This document shows positions 1 to 7,097 of a stretch of DNA of 64,000 bases, one piece after another. Source of the stretch: Priestia koreensis (lineage in GTDB: Bacteria > Bacillota > Bacilli > Bacillales > Bacillaceae_H); assembly GCF_001274935.1 (NCBI RefSeq), contig NZ_LILC01000030.1:62001-126000 (forward strand). Reading direction: 5' to 3'. Both the position numbers and the translations under genes were made by a program. The notes under the pieces were generated by a model, which was not told where the DNA came from, ran no database searches, and was given only the letters and a program-made list of their open reading frames with translations. How positions within the stretch are numbered: position 1 is the first letter of the stretch; each line of letters begins with the position of its first letter.

Positions 1-204
1 TTGTTGTGGTACTTGAATATTATATTTCTTTAAAAGCTCTTGTACGTTTGCATTTTGTGGTGCTTGTGCTTGAACGTTTTGAGCTTGATTGTCGTTTTGT
101 TGAGGTACGTTACAGTTAGAAGCAGCACTTGCTGGTCCTTGTAGTGATAAAAATCCTAGTGACAGTACTCCCGCAGCTGTTGCAATACGAAATGTTTTCT
201 TCAT
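1..204 (-). CDS. Secreted protein, N-terminal part (cut by window edge)
   Basis: Only the first 68 codons are in the window; the gene continues beyond position 1. The start ATG at 204 follows a strong AAGGAGG site. The product opens with a typical signal peptide: basic MKKTFR, a hydrophobic stretch, and a likely signal peptidase cut after an ASA motif near residue 27. The mature part begins with a Cys (SNCNVPQ) and then a Gln/Asn-rich linker. This architecture resembles the N-terminus of Bacillus CAP-domain (YkwD-like) secreted proteins, but the diagnostic domain is out of view, so function is not assigned. A structured leader precedes it. Confidence 0.6.
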   Translation of the reverse strand, partial: MKKTFRIATAAGVLSLGFLSLQGPASAASNCNVPQQNDNQAQNVQAQAPQNANVQELLKKYNIQVPQQ

Positions 205-243
205 AGTAAAACATTACCTCCTTGAATTTTGTAAACCTATAGG

Positions 244-352
244 ATTAGTCGGATAAAAGATTGGAAATGGACACTCAAAATTGATTTATATAGTAAATGT
301 GTCCTACACATTTCCAAATGTGTAAGGGCAATTGAGTTTCGTTTTCCGACTG
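244..352 (-). promoter_or_regulatory. Candidate structured 5' leader of the secreted-protein gene
   Basis: Read on the minus strand, nested complementary segments can pair: AGTCGGA (345-351) with TCCGACT (247-253), ACTCAA (332-337) with TTGAGT (273-278), and a perfect ACACATTT/AAATGTGT hairpin (307-324). GTGTCC/GGACAC (299-304 and 269-274) offers an alternative pairing. The structure ends about 25 bases before the ribosome binding site. I could not match it to a known riboswitch class. Confidence 0.35.
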
Positions 353-660
353 CACCTCCATCCTTTCATATTTCTATCAACCTCACAACCTGTAATTCTT
401 TCCAACACTTTTTCGGTCATGGTGTTCTGTAGAAACGAGAAAAGTTGAGGTGTGCGTTGGCTCCTTGCCAACTACAACCACATTGTTACATGAATCTGAT
501 ATTATATCAACCTTAATACCATGGCAATTTTAGCTATAATTTAGCTTATTTTAGTTTCATATATTTACCACGTGCAGAACGCTTGATTTTATAGGGTTTT
601 TGAGTCCTCTTTGATCATGCAATTTTTCTCGAAATAGAGTCTTCCATTTTTTTCTCCACT
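353..660. other. Gene-free stretch upstream of the structured leader
   Basis: No credible coding region is seen. On the minus strand it holds a short perfect stem, GTTGGC-AAGGA-GCCAAC (about 456-472), and AT-rich sequence suited to a promoter around 480-560, but I cannot pick a single promoter with confidence. It probably forms the far upstream regulatory region of the secreted-protein gene. Confidence 0.4.
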
Positions 661-702
661 AAAAAACCTCTTGAACGATATCAAAATCGTCCAAGAGGTT
701 TT
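661..702 (-). terminator. Intrinsic terminator of yfkM
   Basis: Inverted repeat of AACCTCTTG-ACGAT arms around a short loop, followed on the minus strand by a run of T. It lies directly after the yfkM stop codon. Confidence 0.85.
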
Positions 703-712
703 CGAGCATGTA

Positions 713-1228
713 TTATTTTAAAACATTTAGGGATTCACGAATGAATGCCGGAATGTCATCTGGTGTACGACTAGTTACTAGCTGGTTTCCACATACAACT
801 ACTTCTTTATCGTGGAAGTTCGCACCTGCGTTTGTTAGATCTACTTGAATGGATTTAAATCCTGTTACGTCGCGACCTTTTAATGCTTCTGCAGTAATTA
901 ATAACTGTGGACCGTGACAAATGGCCATAACCGGCTTTTTGTCGTCCATGAATGCCTTCGTGAACTTAACGAAGCGATCGTCCGCACGAAGAATGTCGGG
1001 AGAAAATCCTCCTGGTAACAATAAAGCGTCAAATTGAGAAGGGTCTACGCTGTCGATACTCTCATCAACCTTAACAGATGCTTCTCCTTGTTTTCCCTTT
1101 ACTGATTTTCCTTTTTCCATTTCGATAACCGTTAGTTGATGTCCTGCTTCTTGTAAGCCTTTTGCTGGCTCTGTGTATTCAGAGTCCTCAAAGTGATCTG
1201 TAAGTAGTACGGCAATTTTTTTACTCAT
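713..1228 (-). CDS. yfkM: DJ-1/PfpI family general stress protein (YfkM-like)
   Basis: A 171-residue single-domain protein of the DJ-1/PfpI superfamily (class I glutamine amidotransferase-like fold). Family members act as deglycases or proteases and guard the cytoplasm against carbonyl or oxidative damage. The nucleophile elbow AICHGPQ with Cys104-His105 and the acidic motif FEDSE near residues 13-17 are both present. The sequence closely recalls B. subtilis general stress protein 18 (YfkM). The start is MSKK at 1228 because an AAGGAGTG site lies the right distance upstream; a longer reading would begin inside that site. A sigma-B-type promoter precedes it. Monocistronic, ending in a strong terminator. 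The exact substrate is unknown. Confidence 0.88.
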   Translation of the reverse strand: MSKKIAVLLTDHFEDSEYTEPAKGLQEAGHQLTVIEMEKGKSVKGKQGEASVKVDESIDSVDPSQFDALLLPGGFSPDILRADDRFVKFTKAFMDDKKPVMAICHGPQLLITAEALKGRDVTGFKSIQVDLTNAGANFHDKEVVVCGNQLVTSRTPDDIPAFIRESLNVLK

Positions 1229-1283
1229 TTCAAAAAACACTCCTTATCTCTGATTTGAATGAATGATCTCATCTGTAAGTAAA

Positions 1284-1308
1284 GTACCCTTCCGTACGTA
1301 TACTAAAC
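1284..1308 (-). promoter_or_regulatory. Sigma-B-type promoter of yfkM
   Basis: On the minus strand GTTTAG is followed after 13 bases by GGGTAC. The general stress sigma-B consensus is GTTTAA, 12-14 bases, GGGTAT, so each box differs at one position. It lies about 55 bases upstream of the yfkM start, fitting the family's known stress regulation. Confidence 0.65.
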
Positions 1309-1327
1309 CTTGGAATATGCAGCTGCA

Positions 1328-2329
1328 TCAAAGCTGAAATTCTTTTGCCAGCAATTCATATGATTTAATTTTCGCATCCATGTCGTGCATTAATGACACC
1401 ATCATAAACTCATCTGCACCATAAAGTTCCTGAAGTCTCGTTACTGTCTCTTTTACTTTTTGCGGTGTCCCGACAATAATACGCTGACGGTTTTCACGAA
1501 TACGAGACCAATCGTAAGCAGAATAAGGATAGTTTTTCGCTGTTTCCACGCTTGGAATTCCTTCTGTTCTCATTCCTTTTTCGATTGATAAAATGGAAAG
1601 ATCGATGCTACTAGCAAGTTCCTCTGCTTCTTCTTGTGTTTCAGCACACACGACAAAAATGGAGACAATCACATTCGGCTTCTCGTTAAAAGCGGATGGC
1701 TTGAAGTTATTACGATAAAAGCGAACCGCTGCCGGTCCATCGTACCCGTTAATGAAGTGCGCAAATGTAAATGACAAACCTTTCTCAGCCGCTAGCTGGG
1801 CGCTTGATCCACTTGAACCTAGCATCCATAGTTCTGGTGCATGTGAAAGAATTGGTGTTGCGCTCAACCCTTCATATGGATGATTTTCAGGTAATTGATC
1901 ATGTAGGTAACTCAATAAATCATCAATTTGTTCCGGATAACGACGAATATCCTTTGGATTTCCATCCTGAAGCGCACGCGTTGCATTTGGCATACCTCCA
2001 GGGGCGCGCCCAATACCTAAATCGATTCGTCCAGGTGCTAACGCCTCTAATATTCGGAAATTCTCTGCTACCTTATAGGAACTATAATGGGGCAGCATTA
2101 CGCCGCCTGAGCCCACTCTAATTTTTTCTGTGCTGGCTGCTAAATAAGAAATTAAGACTTCCGGCGATGAACCTGCAAGGCTTCTCGTATCATGATGCTC
2201 TGAAACCCAAAAGCGTGAGTAACCCATTTTCTCTGCTTCTTGGGCTAATCGAACGGTATTTTTCAACGCCATCTCTGGCGTACTTCCTGCTGATACTGGA
2301 GATTGGTCGAGTATACTTAATTTAGTCAA
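1328..2329 (-). CDS. LLM-class flavin-dependent oxidoreductase (luciferase-like)
   Basis: A 333-residue protein of the bacterial luciferase-like monooxygenase family, which uses reduced FMN and oxygen to oxidise small organic substrates. Recognisable are the N-terminal LSILDQSPV strand, WVSEHH near residue 43, LAPGRIDLGIGRAPG near 92-106 and the ML(G)SSGSS loop near 170. These place it in the MsnO8/YceB-like subgroup of unknown substrate. The start codon is TTG, preceded by AAAGGAGAG at good spacing. It has its own promoter (2395-2423). It lies between yfkM and the N-monooxygenase gene, both on the same strand, but a terminator separates it from the latter, so an operon is unlikely. Confidence 0.85.
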   Translation of the reverse strand: MTKLSILDQSPVSAGSTPEMALKNTVRLAQEAEKMGYSRFWVSEHHDTRSLAGSSPEVLISYLAASTEKIRVGSGGVMLPHYSSYKVAENFRILEALAPGRIDLGIGRAPGGMPNATRALQDGNPKDIRRYPEQIDDLLSYLHDQLPENHPYEGLSATPILSHAPELWMLGSSGSSAQLAAEKGLSFTFAHFINGYDGPAAVRFYRNNFKPSAFNEKPNVIVSIFVVCAETQEEAEELASSIDLSILSIEKGMRTEGIPSVETAKNYPYSAYDWSRIRENRQRIIVGTPQKVKETVTRLQELYGADEFMMVSLMHDMDAKIKSYELLAKEFQL

Positions 2330-2394
2330 TGCGTCTCTCTCCTTTGTTAAGTCATCTATATAATGAATAGCGTATTTTTTTCTTTGGTCTCATT

Positions 2395-2423
2395 ATTATC
2401 CTGCTGTAAAAAATGAATGTCGA
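2395..2423 (-). promoter_or_regulatory. Sigma-A promoter of the LLM oxidoreductase gene
   Basis: Minus-strand TCGACA, a 17-base spacer and GATAAT, each one or two mismatches from the consensus boxes. It is about 65 bases upstream of the TTG start. Confidence 0.5.
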
Positions 2424-2441
2424 ATAATTTGCTTCTCAAAC

Positions 2442-2474
2442 AAAATAAAGAAGAGCAACATATCGTTACTCTTC
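2442..2474 (-). terminator. Intrinsic terminator of the N-monooxygenase gene
   Basis: Stem GAAGAGTAAC/GTTGCTCTTC with one mismatch and a 5-base loop, followed on the minus strand by a T-rich stretch. It lies just after the stop codon at 2482. Confidence 0.7.
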
Positions 2475-2481
2475 CCTGTAC

Positions 2482-3774
2482 TTACAAATCATATTGTTGA
2501 AATACCGTATTTGTTTGGAGCGGATATACCTCACGCTTGGCGATCGTATTCAGAATCATTTGATTACGCTGTACAGACAATCCTAAATTTGTAGCAGACG
2601 AACCGTGTGAATGCTCTAAATTCATCAGCGTAAAAAGATGATGCTTTCGGTTGTCTTCAAATTCGATATGATAATTACGCGCTACTTTGAAACGCTTATC
2701 ATCTTCCCAAATAATTATTTCACGGTAACGTTCTAGCCATTTCGGCATATTAGGCTTATACCCCGTCGCTAAAATGACCTTATCTGTTTCATGATGAAAT
2801 GTCTCTCCTAGCCCTTCTTGATGACAGGATAGCGTATACCCCTTTCCTTCTTTAGAGGGATGAATTTCATTGACTTCTACAGACGGTTGAATGCGCACGT
2901 ACCGATCTTTTCCGTCTACCGAACGGTGATAAAGCGTATCATAAATTCGATTTAGTAATCCGCCTTCTGTTCCGTGTCGCAACCGATCGATCGTTGATAA
3001 TGCTTCTGTTCTTTTCTCAAAAGGAAGACTATGGAAATACCTAACATAATCAGGCGAGAATGCTTCCCTTGCAAGCTTTGATTGCTCCATTTGGTAAAAA
3101 TGTGGAGTGCGCGTAAACCATGTTAGCTTGTATCCATAGTAATCACGGTCTTGAAGAAGGTCGTAAAATACTTCTGCGGCACTCTGTCCTGATCCAATAA
3201 CTGTTATGGATCGTGCGTCATGCTTAATGCTTTTTTCATTCGGTACATAACCGCTTGTATGAATGACATCCTTTTTAGGTGCCCCTTCAAACCCGGATGG
3301 AACAAGTGGTGTATTACCTGTTCCAATCACCACATGCTTCGCATAATACGCGTCTTTATCGCCTGTTCTTACGTCTTCTATCATAACTTCATAATGATCC
3401 TCATGATCGATTACATCAATGACTCGCTTTCCGAAACGGCATGACGATAGCTGGTTCGCTACCCATTTTGCATATTGATTGTATTCTCTTCTCGGAATAT
3501 CCATTCGACTGAAAAAATAAAACTGATAAAGTCGATTGTGTTTATGTACATAATTTAAAAACGTATACGGACTCGTCGGGTCGGCAAACGTTACTAGATC
3601 AACAAGAAATGGATCCTGTAGGTCAGTGCCTTCTATTAACATTCCAGGATGCCACTCAAATTCAGTGTTTTGTTCAAAAAAGAGGGCTTTTATATCATCG
3701 ACTGGTTCGGAGAGTGCTGCGAGTCCTAAGTTATACGGACCGATTCCAATCCCAATAACGTCGTACAGTTCCAT
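2482..3774 (-). CDS. Lysine/ornithine N-monooxygenase family protein (IucD/SidA/PvdA type)
   Basis: A flavin-dependent N-hydroxylating monooxygenase of about 430 residues. Family members hydroxylate the side-chain amine of lysine, ornithine or related diamines, the first step towards hydroxamate siderophores. Visible are the FAD motif GIGIGPYNLGLAAL at the N-terminus, the NADPH motif VIGSGQSAAEVFYDLL near residue 195 and the C-terminal ATGYKPNMP motif. I start it at MELYDVIG (3774); a longer reading would initiate at a TTG inside the upstream terminator. Unusually, no siderophore synthetase (IucA/IucC type), transporter or acyltransferase is nearby, so the substrate is open. Schizokinen synthesis would need such an enzyme, but that link is inference. 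Confidence 0.85.
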   Translation of the reverse strand: MELYDVIGIGIGPYNLGLAALSEPVDDIKALFFEQNTEFEWHPGMLIEGTDLQDPFLVDLVTFADPTSPYTFLNYVHKHNRLYQFYFFSRMDIPRREYNQYAKWVANQLSSCRFGKRVIDVIDHEDHYEVMIEDVRTGDKDAYYAKHVVIGTGNTPLVPSGFEGAPKKDVIHTSGYVPNEKSIKHDARSITVIGSGQSAAEVFYDLLQDRDYYGYKLTWFTRTPHFYQMEQSKLAREAFSPDYVRYFHSLPFEKRTEALSTIDRLRHGTEGGLLNRIYDTLYHRSVDGKDRYVRIQPSVEVNEIHPSKEGKGYTLSCHQEGLGETFHHETDKVILATGYKPNMPKWLERYREIIIWEDDKRFKVARNYHIEFEDNRKHHLFTLMNLEHSHGSSATNLGLSVQRNQMILNTIAKREVYPLQTNTVFQQYDL

Positions 3775-3844
3775 ACCTTTTTCACTTCCTTCGTCATACT
3801 TATCCTTAACTATACCCCGCTTCACCTTAAAACAACCTTCCTGC

Positions 3845-3877
3845 AAAAAAAGAGCTCCCTTTTAAAAAAGAGCGCTC
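3845..3877 (-). terminator. Intrinsic terminator of the cytochrome b-molybdoenzyme gene
   Basis: Minus-strand hairpin with arms beginning GAGC and ending GCTC, one internal mismatch, followed by seven T. It sits directly after the stop codon at 3880. Confidence 0.75.
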
Positions 3878-3879
3878 GT

Positions 3880-5112
3880 TTATGATTTGACCCATGCATT
3901 TTTTGAATAGCCACGTTCTTCCCAATAACCAACGTGCTCCTCTTCAATCAGCTCAATTCGATTCAACCATTTCACTGATTTGTACGCATACATCCTCGGT
4001 GTAATTAATCGAACAGGACCACCGTTATCTTGAGAAATAAGCTTACCGTCAATAAGCGTGGCCACCATAATATCCTGAGCCATTGCTTGCTTCAAAGTCA
4101 ACGTGTCTGTATACACTCCGTCTGCTGAATAAAACTTAACGTATTTTGCTTTCGATTTAACACCAGCCTCTTGCAAAATTTTTCTAAGCGGAATGCCTTC
4201 CCATGTGACGCTATAAACGCTCCAACCAGTAATACAATGAAAGTCGCTAACCTGCACGTCACGCTTTAATGATACAAATTGTTCCCAGTTGTATCGTTTT
4301 TTATTTTGAACCAGCCCATCAATCGTAAAGCTAAAATTTTGATTTGTAATGGTCGGTACCTCTGTTACCGTGTAATAACGAAACTCTCCTTTTTTTCCGC
4401 CTCCAATAGGTGGCGATGATTTTACGTTTGGAGTAGGTTTTGGAACAAGCTTATTTTTTGATGCCGTTTCTGCTACTTGACCACCCATTGATGGAAAAAA
4501 CGGTTTGATCCACCGAAAAATAAATGGTGAAAAAATGAGTACAATGATCCCACCACTTGCTACACGTAAAAAGGATCGTCTCGTATAAATGGGGTTCTTC
4601 TCGTTGATCTCCATTGGTTCGGAGACAATCGTACTTTTACTTGCTGCTCTTTCAGCCTTTTTAAACCATCTGCTTCGTGTAATGCTATGATAGATCGTAT
4701 ACGGAACCCCAAACCAAGTCGCTGCGTCATGAATGAATAAAGCGACTGTGCTAACTTGAGGTGAAAACTGTCGATGATAGGTTAACAAGAGACCCGACCC
4801 AATCAATGCTGATAATACCGTAAGAATGAGGTATAAATTTATGCGCTGATTCTGCTTCTTTTTTAACCCCTTCAAATGTCTTGCCATTTTCGGTAGATAA
4901 TATAAAAGAGGTAATATGCTCACAATCCCAATCCAAACGTGAATGTCTCTTACGTATACGCGAACAGACGGCAGTGCTGTGCGGAACGTTCCAGAAAACA
5001 ATATAAAACCGGAAATACTTAAAATAAGAAAGAACAGTGCATTCGCATGATGCAAACGAACTAAACGCCTCCTAAACGGAAGCCCTCTTTTAAAAAAGAC
5101 CCTCCAATCCAT
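3880..5112 (-). CDS. Membrane cytochrome b fused to a sulfite-oxidase-like molybdenum domain
   Basis: A 410-residue two-part protein. Residues 1-145 hold four membrane segments with His22 (RLHHANA), His58 (RDIHVWIG), His128 (FIHDAATW) and His142 (IYHSI), placed as expected for two b-type hemes. A linker with TRRSFLR followed by another hydrophobic segment leads to a sulfite oxidase/MsrP-like molybdopterin domain; its HCITGWSV motif supplies the cysteine expected to bind molybdenum. By family knowledge such enzymes reduce or oxidise sulfur or other oxo-compounds, here probably passing electrons directly to or from the quinone pool through the fused cytochrome. The start has an ideal AAGGAGGG site. 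The substrate is unknown. Confidence 0.8.
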   Translation of the reverse strand: MDWRVFFKRGLPFRRRLVRLHHANALFFLILSISGFILFSGTFRTALPSVRVYVRDIHVWIGIVSILPLLYYLPKMARHLKGLKKKQNQRINLYLILTVLSALIGSGLLLTYHRQFSPQVSTVALFIHDAATWFGVPYTIYHSITRSRWFKKAERAASKSTIVSEPMEINEKNPIYTRRSFLRVASGGIIVLIFSPFIFRWIKPFFPSMGGQVAETASKNKLVPKPTPNVKSSPPIGGGKKGEFRYYTVTEVPTITNQNFSFTIDGLVQNKKRYNWEQFVSLKRDVQVSDFHCITGWSVYSVTWEGIPLRKILQEAGVKSKAKYVKFYSADGVYTDTLTLKQAMAQDIMVATLIDGKLISQDNGGPVRLITPRMYAYKSVKWLNRIELIEEEHVGYWEERGYSKNAWVKS

Positions 5113-5221
5113 CCTGATCCCTCCTTAGCTCAAAATCATACGTGCCTTCACTTATTTGCGCAATTTTTAATAGTCGTTTCTCCTATTAAAACGTAAGAAA
5201 GTCGAAAAAGGATCAGTCCAT

Positions 5222-5258
5222 AAAAAAACCGTTTGCTTTTGTAGCAAACGGCTTTTTT
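5222..5258. terminator. Terminator after hmp
   Basis: Perfect CCGTTTGC/GCAAACGG stem with A and T tracts on both sides. It lies immediately after the hmp stop codon on the minus strand. Confidence 0.85.
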
Positions 5259-5259
5259 A

Positions 5260-6441
5260 TTAAGCGAGCCCGACGGATGGACCAAAGACTTCGTAATGAA
5301 TGTATTCTTTTGTGACTCCCATGTCCACTAAATAACCGTAGAGCACTTTCATAAATGCAACAGGTCCGCAAAGATAAATATGAGAGTTAGTTGACGTGAG
5401 CTTCTCCTGAAGCCAGTCTTTTGTAATATACCCTTTTAGTTGACACGCTCCTGACGCTTTTTCCTCATCTGTAGCCTGTTCGTAGCACGCCATGTAGCGG
5501 AGATTAAGCTGCTTCAGCTCGTTTGCTAAGAGCTGATGGGAACGATCTTTTACAGCTTGAATAAACGTAACATTTTCATTCTCTTCGACAGCTTTTTTTG
5601 CCATGCTTACTAAAGGCGTAACTCCCACGCCACCACTGATGAAAACGACCGGATTTTCTGTCGTTTCATACACAAACTCTCCTGCTGGTGCGCTTACTTC
5701 TAAAACCTCTCCTTCAGCAAAATGATGAAGAGTTGACGAAACCGTTCCGGACTCGCCTTCTTTATTTGTTTCTTGTTTCACCGTAATGCGGAAATACTCT
5801 TCATTTGGTGCATCACTTAAGGAGTACTGACGAATATGCAAATGCTCAAATTGTTTCACTCTCACGCTAATATATTGGCCAGGTAAGAAGCTTGGAAGTG
5901 ATTCACGATCCACAGGTTTTAAATAGAAAGAGAGGACCCCATCACTTTCCTGAACTTTACGGTCAATGAAGAAATTCTTATATCCTTCCCAGCCACCTGC
6001 CTGTTTTTCCGCCGATTCGTACATTTCTTTTTCTGTATCAATAAAGACTTGCGCTAGTACCCCATATGTCTCTGCCCAAGCATTCATAATTTCTGGCGTT
6101 GCTGCTTCGCCTAAAACATCTTTAATTGCTTTTAGCAAATACTCTCCGACGATTGGATACTGCTCAGGCTTTACACCAATGCTTCGGTGCTTGTGGGCCA
6201 CCTGCTTTACGACCGGTATAATTTTGTCCAATTGATCAATATTTGCCGCAGCAGCGTAGACAGCTTTTGCTAAAGCTGTTTGCTGACGCTCATTTTTTTG
6301 ATTGCTGTGATTAAATACGTTTAATAATTCAGGATGATCTTGGAACATTAACGAATAGAATCTTGTCGTAATGTCTTTCCCTTTTTGTTCTAATACTGGA
6401 ACGGTGCTTTTGATAATTTGAATGGTTTCATTACTTAACAT
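5260..6441 (-). CDS. hmp: Flavohemoglobin, nitric oxide dioxygenase
   Basis: A 393-residue flavohemoprotein that converts NO and oxygen to nitrate using NAD(P)H, protecting the cytoplasm from nitrosative stress. Residues 1-140 form the globin domain (heme-ligand His in the VAHKHRSIGV region, distal pocket around FYSLMFQDHPELLN). An FAD-binding barrel follows (IRQYSLSDAP, typical RxYS motif), then an NAD-binding domain (FISGGVGVTPLVSM and IYLCGP). The start at 6441 (MLSNETIQ) is chosen for its AAAGGGTGA site; upstream codons lie in the operator region. Two NsrR-type operators precede it, and nsrR is divergent. Full length, no defects seen. Confidence 0.95.
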   Translation of the reverse strand: MLSNETIQIIKSTVPVLEQKGKDITTRFYSLMFQDHPELLNVFNHSNQKNERQQTALAKAVYAAAANIDQLDKIIPVVKQVAHKHRSIGVKPEQYPIVGEYLLKAIKDVLGEAATPEIMNAWAETYGVLAQVFIDTEKEMYESAEKQAGGWEGYKNFFIDRKVQESDGVLSFYLKPVDRESLPSFLPGQYISVRVKQFEHLHIRQYSLSDAPNEEYFRITVKQETNKEGESGTVSSTLHHFAEGEVLEVSAPAGEFVYETTENPVVFISGGVGVTPLVSMAKKAVEENENVTFIQAVKDRSHQLLANELKQLNLRYMACYEQATDEEKASGACQLKGYITKDWLQEKLTSTNSHIYLCGPVAFMKVLYGYLVDMGVTKEYIHYEVFGPSVGLA

Positions 6442-6457
6442 GATCGTCACCCTTTTA

Positions 6458-6480
6458 AAGATGTATTTTAAATATATCTT
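6458..6480. promoter_or_regulatory. NsrR operator 1 (hmp-proximal)
   Basis: A 23-base site with the 11-1-11 palindrome layout of NsrR operators: left half AAGATGTATTT, one central base, right half AAATATATCTT. The halves differ from perfect symmetry at one position. It is 17 bases upstream of the hmp start, well placed to block transcription. Confidence 0.8.
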
Positions 6481-6504
6481 TATGATATACTTCAAGAAGA
6501 TGAA

Positions 6505-6527
6505 AAGATATATATTTAATACATCTT
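6505..6527. promoter_or_regulatory. NsrR operator 2 (nsrR-proximal)
   Basis: A second 23-base 11-1-11 palindrome: left half AAGATATATAT, right half TAATACATCTT. Less perfect than operator 1, centred 47 bases from it. It lies in the divergent hmp/nsrR control region. Confidence 0.7.
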
Positions 6528-6566
6528 TAAAGAAATTGTCACATGTTTGATATCAGACAATCTTCC

Positions 6567-6594
6567 TTACATTTTCTTGTGAACATGCTATGAT
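6567..6594 (+). promoter_or_regulatory. Probable sigma-A promoter of nsrR
   Basis: TTACAT, a 16-base spacer and TATGAT, about 35 bases upstream of the nsrR start. Confidence 0.5.
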
Positions 6595-6628
6595 ACATAT
6601 ATCTATCTTAAAAGAAGGGGTTTGTCGA

Positions 6629-7078
6629 ATGAGGCTTACTCAATACACTGATTACTCGCTTCGTGTTCTCTTGTATCTAGGATTGCAGGAGGACAAAAAG
6701 CTTTCTAATATTAAAGATATCGCAGATGCATATGCTATTTCCAAAAATCACTTGATGAAGGTTACACACGAGCTAGGCAAGGCTGATCTGATTGAAACCG
6801 TCCGCGGTAGAAACGGGGGCATTCGCCTTGCGAAATCCCCAAAAGAGATCAATGTTGGTGATGTAGTGCTTAAAATGGAGGAGGACTTTCATCTTGTGGA
6901 GTGTTTCAACTGTGCCACCAATTCTTGTGTCATTACACCTACCTGTGATCTACGACACGTATTACAAGAGGCGTATCTTGCTTTTTTGGGCGTATTAAAA
7001 AAATATACGTTGGACGATTTGCTGCAACGGGAGCATCCTATGCGCTCATTGTTGCACCTAGACGAAAAAAAGGAGTAG
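6629..7078 (+). CDS. nsrR: NO-sensing [4Fe-4S] repressor NsrR (Rrf2 family)
   Basis: A 149-residue Rrf2-family winged-helix repressor. It opens with MRLTQYTDYSLRVLLYLG, the DNA-binding helix-turn-helix spans roughly residues 25-60, and Cys92, Cys100 and Cys106 match the three cluster ligands known in B. subtilis NsrR (an extra Cys95 is present). NO attack on the cluster releases DNA, so hmp is derepressed. The start at 6629 follows AAGAAGGGG. Divergent from hmp with two operators in between, which makes the assignment secure. A bidirectional terminator separates it from the convergent SDR gene. Confidence 0.92.
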   Translation: MRLTQYTDYSLRVLLYLGLQEDKKLSNIKDIADAYAISKNHLMKVTHELGKADLIETVRGRNGGIRLAKSPKEINVGDVVLKMEEDFHLVECFNCATNSCVITPTCDLRHVLQEAYLAFLGVLKKYTLDDLLQREHPMRSLLHLDEKKE

Positions 7079-7097
7079 CTCTATGCTACTCCTTTTC
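7070..7097. terminator. Bidirectional terminator between nsrR and the SDR gene
   Basis: Perfect AAGGAGTAGC/GCTACTCCTT stem with a 5-base loop and T or A runs on both sides. It serves two convergent genes and overlaps the end of nsrR. Confidence 0.85.

Noticed and set aside
205..500. Known riboswitch (c-di-AMP, c-di-GMP or lysine type) upstream of the secreted-protein gene
   Set aside because: Paired segments exist but the conserved core sequences I remember for these classes are absent, so only a generic structured leader is reported.
1771..2121. Plus-strand open reading frame of 116 codons
   Set aside because: It lies fully inside the LLM oxidoreductase gene on the other strand, has no ribosome site and no recognisable family.
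3775..3846. Longer N-terminus for the N-monooxygenase
   Set aside because: It would start at a TTG within the upstream gene's terminator and add 24 residues unlike the family, which begins at MxxYDVIGIGxGP.
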